DNA of 64,000 bases, from contig JBBPUQ010000001.1 of the NCBI GenBank assembly GCA_038501195.1, positions 6,262,001-6,326,000 of the forward strand, given 5' to 3'. How positions within the stretch are numbered: position 1 is the stretch's first letter; each line of letters starts with the position of its first letter. A model generated the notes under the pieces. That model made no database searches, was not told where the DNA came from, and worked only from the letters and a program-made list of their open reading frames with translations. Below are positions 49,085-57,375 of the stretch, in pieces. Source of the DNA: Nemania diffusa. Its lineage: Eukaryota; Ascomycota; Sordariomycetes; Xylariales; Xylariaceae. A program made the position numbers and the translations under genes.

Positions 49085-49837
49085 ACAACCTGACCAGTAC
49101 CCCCCCTTGATCAACACACCAACACCCAAATCAGGTCAAGGAAGTGGATGCGATCAACAGCGCTAAAACACTAGTACTGGTCGGGTAGTTTAAAAATAAA
49201 ATAATCGATTATTAATCGATTGCAGTAAAATATTTTTAACTTAAGCAAAATTTATATATAAATAATAATCGATTAACAATTAATTAATAATTAATAAATA
49301 TATATATAAAAGTATTTTTTTTAAAAAAAAATAAAAAAATAAAAAATAAAAAAAAATATTAATTATTAATTAAATATTAATCAATTATTAATCAATTACA
49401 ATAAAATATTTTTAACTTAAATAAAATTTATATATAAATAATAATTAATTAATAATTAATTAATAATTAATTAATAATTAATTAATAATTAATTAATAAT
49501 TAATAAATATATATATAAAAAAAAAAATAAAAAAAAATAAAAAAAAATATTAATTATTAATCGATTAGCTATTAATTAACAAATATTATATTATATATAT
49601 ATATTTAATATTTTTTCAACATTACTATTAAAATAATAAATAATATAAAAGTTTTTTATTTATTAAATATTAATTAATTAATATTTAATTATTGATCGAT
49701 TATTGATCGATTAACTATTTAATAAAAAATATTTCAATTTTACTAGTAGTGGTCGGATGAGGCGGCTCTCTTATTTTCTATTGGCTGTTTTTTAGCACTG
49801 TAGGTATGTGGGGGTAGGGGGGTACTGGTCGGGTTGT
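49085..49837. mobile_element. TIR element enclosing an AT-rich, RIP-like core
   Basis: The ends are inverted repeats of about 21 bases (left 49085-49105, ACAACCTGACCAGTACCCCC; right 49817-49837) with one A/G difference. Subterminal AGTACTGGTCGGG-like sequences occur near 49173 and, slightly changed, near 49746. The 550-bp core is almost pure A/T. Target-site duplications were not recognised. Confidence 0.5.
49191..49745. repeat. Extremely AT-rich block with internal direct repeats
   Basis: Almost entirely A/T. A roughly 75-bp segment starting at 49202 recurs at 49378 and differs only by C-to-T or G-to-A changes. The second copy continues into an 11-bp tandem array of AATTAATTAAT units (about 49442-49506). 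Confidence 0.8.
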
Positions 49838-50031
49838 CAGGCCCCTCATAATACAGCCTGTGTGCCCTGCGATGCAGCATTAACACAGTATAACGCACGT
49901 TGTGTATAGTCCGCATAGATACTAGAGGCCCCTGGGGGTCAGGGGCAAGGAAGCCTTCGTTTTTAAGGGTACCAGCTACATACATATAAGCCATACAGGC
50001 CACACAGGCCACACAGGCCCCTCGACAGAGT

Positions 50032-50148
50032 AACGAAGGCAGCCCTCTCCTTTAGCTTCCTTCCTACCAACCGTGTGCTCCGCCGCGTAGGCGCTTCGCG
50101 CGCGCGGCTCCCGCTCCCTCCCAGCTAAAGGAGAGGACTGCCTTCGTT
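50032..50148. repeat. Inverted repeat, 25-bp arms with a 67-bp GC-rich loop
   Basis: The left arm (50032-50056, AACGAAGGCAGCCCTCTCC...) and the right arm (50124-50148) pair with one mismatch. The loop is GC-rich (GCGCTTCGCGCGCGCGGC). The end motif GCCTTCGTT recurs at 49.9 kb and 51.4 kb. Confidence 0.65.
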
Positions 50149-50160
50149 TTTAACGCCTCC

Positions 50161-50235
50161 AATCCTAGCCTTTCCAATCCTAGCCCTTCCAATCCTAGCC
50201 CTTCCAATCCTAGCCCTTCCAATCTTAGCCCTAGG
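50161..50235. repeat. 15-bp tandem repeat, five copies
   Basis: Unit AATCCTAGCCCTTCC starts at 50161, 50176, 50191, 50206 and 50221; the last copy is the most changed. Confidence 0.9.
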
Positions 50236-50261
50236 TCCTGGGCCCTTGTTGATTTGCAGTT

Positions 50262-51010
50262 AGGTCTGCAGGTAGGTAGGTAGGTCAGTTGGTCACCTGG
50301 CAGGTAGGTAGGCCGGCTGGTGACCTACTTGGTAGGCTGGCAGGTCACTAGGTAAGTCGGTCAGTCACCTGACTAGTAGGTAGGTAAGTCAGTTACCTGA
50401 CTGGTAGGTAGGTAGGTCAGTCACCTGACTGGTAGGTAGGTAGGTTGACTAGTAAGTAGGTAGGTTGACTGGTAAGTAGGTAGGTTGACTGATAAGTAGG
50501 TAGGTTGACTGGTAAGTAGGTAGGTTAACTGGTAAGTAGGTAAGTTGACTAGTAAGTCACCTGGTTGACTGGTAAGTAGGTAGGTTGACTGGTAAGTCAC
50601 CTGGTTGGCTGGTAGACCGGCTGGCAAGTGATCTGGTAGGTCGGCAGGTCACCTGGCAGGTAGGTAGGCCGGCTGGTGACCCACTTGGTAGGCTGGCAGG
50701 TCACCAGGTAAGTTGGTCAGTCACCTGACAGGTCGGTAGGTTGGTCAGTCACCTGACTGGTAGGTAGGTAGGTTGACTGGTAGGTAGGTAGGTAGGTAGG
50801 TTGACTGGTAGGTAGGTAGGTTGACTGGTAGGTAGGTAGGTTGACTGGTAGGCAACCAAGTCGGTAGGCCAACTGGTAAAGTGGTAGGTCGGCTGGTATG
50901 TCACCTGGTTGGCCGGTAGACCGGCTGGCAAGTGACCTGGTAGGTCGGCAGGTCACTTGGCAGGTAAGTAGGTCACCTGACAAGTAGGTCACCTAATAGG
51001 TAGGCAGGTC
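50262..51010. repeat. Complex minisatellite with higher-order structure
   Basis: Short units of the type TAGGTAGGTTGACTGGTAAG (about 20 bp) form two arrays (about 50430-50590 and 50760-50850). The segment starting GGTCACCTGGCAGG appears at 50291, 50647 and, shorter, 50951, so the arrays are part of a larger duplicated unit of about 300-356 bp. Confidence 0.9.
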
Positions 51011-51351
51011 GGTTAGCCACCTGTCAGAGTGGTAGGTAAATATGTGTATGTGTGTATGTGTGTATTGTTGGGTGCCTATGACGTAGGCTCCGTAGGCTTT
51101 CTGTAGAGATTGTATGTGTAGAAGACAGCCTGTACGTAGGTGTAGCTGGTTTAGCCGATTATAGCCGCATGCATGCGATGCAAGCCGAATTGGACGAACT
51201 ATACCCAAATGGGCAGGGAGAATTTCCTATTTGGGATGAAAAACGGTCCTGGAAATTTTTCGACAACTAGCTGGCCCATTTTTCCCAAATAGGAAGGCAA
51301 AATTACCTATTTCGGCCATAGAATTCTGCTGGGAATTTTTTACGACACTAC

Positions 51352-51457
51352 AAGTAACCTTTCGTTTCACTCAGTCGTTCCTCCTTCGTTAAAAACGAAG
51401 GCACTAAGTAACCTTTCGTTTCACTCAGTCGTTCCTCCTTCGTTAAAAACGAAGGCA
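51352..51457. repeat. 54-bp tandem duplication containing a short hairpin
   Basis: Bases 51352-51403 are repeated identically at 51406-51457 (period 54). Each copy ends in the palindromic CCTTCGTTAAAAACGAAGG. Confidence 0.9.
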
Positions 51458-51984
51458 TTTCCAACAGCATACAACATATATATATATGTAGTTACTTCCA
51501 TACGGCATGCTACCGTACCCATACATTGCACATATGAGCCTGTAGGAATGCTTCCGAATGGACAGGCTTATACTCCCTGGCGGGGTGGACATAGAATACA
51601 TCTATGTAATGCATCCTGGCCTATTTAACAGCGTCGCATTTAGGTAGATACTATTGTATTACTGCAACACACCATTGCCTGCATCGGCTACTGTATCTTG
51701 AGCAGCCAGATGTTTGAGTACCACCAATGTTTGTCTCATGCCAATAAATGCTAAGAATAACGGTAGCAGTGGATCGGCGTAGGTCACAAGACGACTCATC
51801 GATCTCGTATCTGCTTTCAACGAGGGAGTGGCACGCGCTTCGCACAGTAACCTGTAGTTCTGCGCATAGTCAGCGATATGGAGATAATCCCAAGTTAAAG
51901 TTAACCTGTAGCTATCAACATACCTTATAGAAATATCTTCGTATGCTTCTCTCTCACTCTCTCTTTCTGCAGGAGGCCTAGCCT

Positions 51985-53145
51985 TCAGCCGCTATAGGGC
52001 GCATTACGGTATCCACGGCGGTGTTTTCGCACTTCGCGTTCCCTATGCGACGTCTCCACGCCCTTTAGATTGGGAGAAATCGTCTTATCTCTGTCGATCG
52101 TGTCTAACGGGGTCTCATATCTCATCACACTTTCCTTCGGCACGTTGCCCGGCCTTAGACGAGACCAACCGCCAAGGCTGTAGCCACTGGATCTAATACT
52201 GCGGACCCACGCCCATTCTCCGGATCTCCCGACGAAGACAGGCCAGCACACCGGGAGGCATGCACAGATGATGCCGGTTCCGCTATGCACCGTAGTCCAC
52301 AGCGAGGTCCTTGGAAATGAGGGCTGGCGACTGCCGGGAACAAATCCGTATATGACTTTGAGGAGACCAGACACGACAACGCTTTTAAATAAGGTCAGAT
52401 TGATAGATTGATACAATGCAGGTTACGGTGTATCAGGAAATGCTTTGGATACTTACAAGGCACCGATAACGAAGACTGAGCACACGGCAATCTTCTTCTT
52501 TGTAGTCAATTGGAGTTTCGCGACTACTTCAATCGGCAACAGGATGGTCAAAACGTCGATAGCAGCCTCGACGACGCCAGTGACGAACTAGACGATGTTA
52601 TAATTAATACAGTATCGCGGGTCGGCCAGACTGTTGATCTGGGTATCTTTGATCGGGATGCAGTTTAGTAAATCAGTGATGGTAGCTCCGACCCAGTAAC
52701 CGATCACCGCAATAGACAAAACAATGATCTGGCGACGGAACGTATTGCTGACTGAAAACAGCCTGTCATAGAGAAACAAGATAGAAAGCTTGGTGGTGGA
52801 GGTGATGGCAAAGTACAGGACAGTTGCTATGAAGCTAAACTTGGTATAAAGAAGGTCCGCAGGACTGTTTTCCACGGCGCTTGGTTTTAAGGCTCTTTCG
52901 GCCCCGGTTGAGTTGATGCTATTTGCTAGATAATAGAGCTGTCAGATAGGAAGCAAGCGGCAATTAGGGTTACGATGATCGGTACCCACCATATACAACC
53001 AAGATGTCAGTCGCAATGACAAATGACAGCGATGCCAATATCAACCAATCATCCCATTTGAGGCCATGTCGCTGTGGACATCGCGTATAAGAGCGAAGGG
53101 CAACTATATCGCAGGCTAGCTGCAAGGAGCACGATAAGAAAGACG
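51985..53145 (-). pseudogene. Fungal rhodopsin-like integral membrane protein, disrupted
   Basis: Three exon-like segments can be joined in phase: up to 52990, 52925-52457 and 52381-51985 (introns 64 and 75 nt). The conceptual product has the features of the fungal rhodopsin-like/PTH11-related membrane family: GLKWDDWLILASLSFVIAT, TKLSILFLYDRLF, VTGVVEAAIDVLTILLP and TSLWTTVHSGTGIICACLP, with several membrane helices. A TAG at 52588-52590 interrupts the frame between the segments NYNIV and FVTGVVE. No in-frame ATG is found upstream of the first segment, where the frame is closed by a TAG at 53201-53203. Both faults suggest a pseudogene, although an unrecognised first exon cannot be excluded. 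The TAG could have come from CAG or TGG by a single C-to-T or G-to-A change. Confidence 0.7.
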
Positions 53146-53419
53146 TATTATACGTGGTGATGCTAGAGCTGTAAAAACCCTTGGATCCCCCCTTATGCAG
53201 CTAAGACGCCCTAGATTGCTAGATACTTGATATTCCAATAGTTAGTCGAACAACGGCAACCCGCGTATGCACACGCTCTTTCTCCCCCCTCACATTCTAC
53301 CACCCTCCTTTCTCGAGTCATGGACGCGACACCGATGATTTCGGTTCTGTTATAGTTTTGGTTTGCCCGGATACTTGAAAGTCAAAAGCAACAGCAGTCC
53401 AATTGACTACACCAAAGCA

Positions 53420-54396
53420 ATGTTCTCAAGCAATGCGTTCCCAGTAAAGGGTAGGGTATGCGTGCATCCTTTCAAAAAGCTCTCTCGGACGCGATTGTGA
53501 AGCTAATTGATCTTACAGACGGTCGTCCTCACCGGGGGCTTACGGGGGATGGGTCTCGCAGCGGCGCGCCAGCTCGCGGAGAAAGGCGCACATGTGGTGA
53601 TTGTAGCCCGGGACGAGCAGAAACTCATAGAGGGGCTGGAGTATATACGTGTCAGTTTCCCTCTGATCGCATTCCAACATTCTGCTAGTGATCTACTCAC
53701 ACGAGAAATAGAGCGGAGCATCACACCCCACATCCCAGCGTTTCCTCCAAATTAGCGCCGACCTAACCTCCTCATCCTCAGCCAGCAGCAGGCGCACGGC
53801 CCAAAATCCCGGCGCCGCGCCACCTGATCTTCACCGCGTCCCTGGTGGCATTCTACAGCTTCGCCGGCTACGCCTCCTACGCGCCCGCCAAGGCGGCGCT
53901 CCGCGCGCTCTCGGACACGCTGTCGCAGGAGATGAACCTGTACATGGGGGCGAACCCGGACGAGCCGCCGGTGCGCCTGCACACCATCTTCCCCGGGACG
54001 ATCCTGTCCGAGGCGCTGGAGGTCGAGAACGCCGTCAAGACGGATCTGACCAAGCTGTTTGAGAAGGGCGACGTGGGGCAGACGCCTGAGGCCATCGCGC
54101 GCAAGAGCATACGGGCTCTGGAAGGGGGGGAGGAGCTTATCACGACCGACTTGAATACCGCGCTCCTTAGATATTCCATGATTGGTGGTAATAGGAGGGG
54201 GTGGGTGAGAGTGTTGAGCAATTGGTTTCTGGCGGGTGTGCTCGCTATCGTCATGGTTTTTATCAGGGGCGACATGGATAGGAAGGCGACGAAATGGGGC
54301 TGGGCGTTTGGTTCGTCGGGGATGGCCTTCGGCACCTACTGTACAGTACTGTACCTACCTATGTACATACAATGTCATACATGCATAGCTATCTAA
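53420..54396 (+). pseudogene. TSC10-like 3-ketosphinganine reductase relative with internal deletion
   Basis: Exon 1 (53420-53455, MFSSNAFPVKGR) and exon 2 (from 53519) join across a 63-nt intron to give the N-terminus typical of fungal 3-ketodihydrosphingosine reductases: TVVLTGGLRGMGLAAARQLA, then KGAHVVIVARDEQKL. The frame runs on through a region like the next family block (FQHSASDL) to a TAG at 53753-53755. A later segment from about 53782 restarts at PRHLIFTASLVAFYSFAGY with the catalytic Ser and YAPAK, and continues to a C-terminal hydrophobic helix and a stop at 54394-54396. Roughly 60 family residues between the two parts, including the NAG-like loop, are missing. I read this as a decayed paralog. 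An intact enzyme would act at the ER in sphingolipid synthesis. Confidence 0.7.
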
Positions 54397-55498
54397 TGTC
54401 TTTTCAATTCCCAGGTTAAACCGCTTAGGCGTTTACTATGACTCTGTATCTTTTGTCTGTTCAGCGCGAAGCCAAGCTTTCAGCGCATATGCATGGTACC
54501 ATCTTGTCCCCGGATCCCGGCATGAATCCGGACCGGGCTCTTGGTTGGTGGAAATTAGGAGGGTTGCTTTCGCGAATAGCTTGGTATTGCCAGAGACTGC
54601 AGGGTTATTGTATCTCTTTTCAGCTATTCCCCTACCCTCTTTATCTCTTGGAGATGCATGGAAACTGCTGATATGCTCTCGCTTTGCAAGGAGTGCGAAT
54701 TGATTAGGGTGATCTTGTTTATGATACAAAGAGCTCTCCGACGTGACGCAACGTACGGGCGGCGCGGTTATAGCTAGCCGCATGGCTTCCCGTCCGCGCG
54801 GCTCAACATCAATGCTTCGGCGTATTCGGAGTCAACCCGAGGCCGAACCAGGCGCATGGTCTTTTGGTTGCAGGGACCAATGATCTGATAGCGGGATGTG
54901 CCGCTGCTGCCCCTTGCCGAGCTATAATCAGGGTACCTATATATGCTATATGCTTAAGCTCATCTAGTCGCACCTACAACTGAGGTGTCGCTGCATTGGG
55001 GTAATGCCACTGGCTACCCCTTTCTGATCTAAGGTAGGTATTGCTCGCTGGTTGCGCGCATGAGCGCACATGAAGATCTCTTTTTGAAGGTTGAGTGAGA
55101 TACTATACCGTTTCGCTCTTGGAAGATAGTATGAAGCTCGAAGGGATATTCTTGTAGATAGAATTTGTACTTTTCTAGTCCTTTAGAGCAATTTCTGTAC
55201 AGTTTTAGAGATGTGCTATTACTGAGCTTGTATACTAATAATTATCTGACAAGATTCGACTGCTGACGTAGGGTTTTGCTTCAGCTAGATGGTATATGTT
55301 TAAGGCAAAGCAACCATATTAACCTCATGCTAGAATCACGAAGCGCGCAATTGAGGGTCTAATGCATAAAAGCCATTAATAATCTATATGTTCTATCCCA
55401 TTAATACAAATGCACCGTCTACCTTTACGCCCAAACCGTATGCAAAATCTATCCGTGTCTCGTGTCTAACATTAAATGCTCTCAGCCTACTCTCGTAC
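54397..55498. other. Intergenic region, no gene seen
   Basis: Short frames only; holds the 3' end of the zinc dehydrogenase gene on its right. Confidence 0.6.
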
Positions 55499-56618
55499 TT
55501 AAGCAGCAATAGGCTTTAGCACAGCCCGGAAGTGAACCTTGCCCTGATCCAGCTTCTCCATAGCGTCTAGGATGCCTTCTTCTGTCATATCGAAGAGCTG
55601 GATCATGGCCTTGATCTGATGGAGGGCCGCGAACTCGAGCATGCGCTCGTGGACGATTCTCGACGCGACCACCGAGCCTTGAACAGTAATACCGTTCATC
55701 AGGAACGGCATGTACGGAATCTCGAAATTGCCAGCCGCGACGCTGAGCGGGAAGATGGTGGCGCGGCGCGACAGGATGGGAATGAGCTGCTCCCAGTCGG
55801 GCTGGAAGGAGGTCGTGACCAGGAGGCGGTTGATGGGCCGCGAGACCGTGAGCTCGGTCTTGCCCTTGGTAGCGATGAACTCGTGCGCGCCGAGCTTCAT
55901 CGCCTCGTCCCGCTTGCTCTCCGACCCCGAGATGACCACCACGCGGCAGCCCATCTTGGCGGCGAACTGGATGGCCAGGTGGCCTAGACCGCCGACGCCC
56001 ATGATGCCGACGGTCTCGGTGGGCTGCGTCTGGAAGCTGTGGAGCGCGCTGAAGACGGTCGCGCCGGCGCATTGCAGGGGGGCCGCGTCGTAGTCGCTCA
56101 TGCTGTCGGGGATCTTGAACAGGGCGACCTCGCGCCACACGGCGTGAGAGCTGAAACTGCCCTGGTCCAGGTTCGCCTCGCCGTATATGGCGCGCTCGGC
56201 GCAGTAGATGGTGTTTCCGCTCTGGCATTGTTCACAGTGGCCGCAGAAACCGTGGCTGTAGCCCCAGCCAACCCTGTCGCCCGGCTTCAGAGTCTGGCAA
56301 GAGGGACCTGTCCTCTCGACGATGCCGACGCCCTCGTGGCCAAGTCCCATGTGCATGTGTCTCTAAGACATAGTTAGCATATGCCTCTACTAGTTTACCA
56401 TGATGCAGGGCTATTTACAAGATGCAGATCTGATGTCGCAGTGTTAGCAGATACTCTATTAAGTAATTCGAGGACCGGAATTCCTTACCTGTGCCGCAAA
56501 GGCCGGATGCTGTGATTCTAACGAACACTTCATCGCCGGTAAGTTCGTCAGGTCTGGTGCTAGTCTCCTTCTTGGGCGCGCCCGACTCGTTGCCTTTGAA
56601 TACTGTGAAGGTAGGCAT
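55499..56618 (-). CDS. Zinc-dependent alcohol dehydrogenase
   Basis: Three exons (56618-56489, 56429-56419, 56362-55499) with introns of 59 and 56 nt encode 334 residues. The middle exon is only 11 nt, but it is required: joining gives ASGLCGTDLHLRHMHMGLGH, the catalytic zinc Cys and GHEGVG of the family. The structural-zinc cysteines lie in CGHCEQCQSGNTIYC, and the nucleotide motif is GVGGLGHLAIQF. The serine run SGSESKRDEAMKLGA follows. Members oxidise primary or secondary alcohols, or reduce aldehydes, with NAD(P). It is separated from the PKS by 7 kb of repeats, so membership in the cluster is doubtful. The second exon is missed by ORF finding. Confidence 0.92.
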
Positions 56619-56782
56619 GGCGTAGTATTGAAGAATCTAAATTGAAGATGGTGGTGATAGCTCTTGTTGGGGCTTGAGTGTTGATGCTTGGTGATGCCGA
56701 GTAGAGGAGGGTGCTCTGATGGTGTTGTGATGATGTCTTGAGCCAAAAAAATCTTGTTCTGTCCATCGATGGGTAGTGCTAC

Positions 56783-56789
56783 TTTTATA
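56783..56789 (-). promoter_or_regulatory. TATA box of the alcohol dehydrogenase gene
   Basis: TATAAAA on the minus strand, 165 bases upstream of the ATG at 56618. Confidence 0.5.
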
Positions 56790-56904
56790 CAATTCTCCTT
56801 CTCGATGTTTGCTAGGGCTTTGCAATCAAGATCAACACAAGCTCCTGTCGACCTACATCATCATGTTGAACTCCGGGACCCATTATTAACCGCGCATCTA
56901 GCGG

Positions 56905-57375
56905 GTGCGACCGCCTCAGTTATTCGTAGAGGGCGTTTTACTATCCGTAGAGGAATCTAAACCCTTTTTGGAAGGGCCCCTTAAAACCCCATCTATTTCT
57001 CGGATCCTTACCTAATTTGTATAAGCAACAAAGCAGATCTTCAGAAATAATCGGGCAATTAAAAAAACAACAGTTTAAGGCATTACTTGCAAGTACAAAC
57101 GTTTAGCAGTAGTTTTTACTAAAAACAAAGTATTTCTAAGTCAAAATAGGTCTTAAAACTACTAATATTCCCACGTTATCTAAGACCGCAGCATAGCAGC
57201 AGTTTAGGTTATTGTAGCTGTAGTAGCTTACGCATATATTATTATGGCTTATGAGGTCAGCTCTACAACACGTATAAATTAAGTGGAGATCAGAGCAGGT
57301 CCAAGCTTTAGCGGGACACCTTTCCCAATGGGGTTTAGATTCCTCTACGAATAACCAAGGCGGGGTGCGACTGGG
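56905..57375. mobile_element. Non-coding element with imperfect terminal inverted repeats
   Basis: The right arm (57331-57356) is the inverse of GTTATTCGTAGAGG (56919-56932) plus AATCTAAACCC (56954-56964). The left arm is split by a 21-bp insertion (56933-56953) that itself ends in CGTAGAGG. The flanking GC-rich sequences (GCGACCGCCT and AGGCGGGGTGCG) also pair loosely, so the true ends may lie beyond the best match. Confidence 0.6.

Larger units (their letters stand above)
48201..51984. other. Repeat-rich non-coding region downstream of the PKS
   Basis: Nearly 3.8 kb without a gene. It contains two inverted-repeat elements, an extremely AT-rich block, several tandem repeats and a complex minisatellite, listed separately. 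All long frames here come from the repeats. Confidence 0.75.

Noticed and set aside
50421..50992. Minus-strand frames of 60-91 codons reading as repeated LPTYQSTYL peptides
   Set aside because: They are translations of the minisatellite; the same repeat is open in more than one frame and there is no start context, intron or family.
51352..51457. Possible CRISPR-like repeat
   Set aside because: Only two adjacent copies of a 54-bp unit without spacers, in a fungal genome; it is a tandem duplication.
55482..56228. 248-codon second minus-strand frame over the alcohol dehydrogenase
   Set aside because: Arg/Pro/His-rich shadow frame of a GC-rich exon; the true frame carries the zinc-dehydrogenase motifs.
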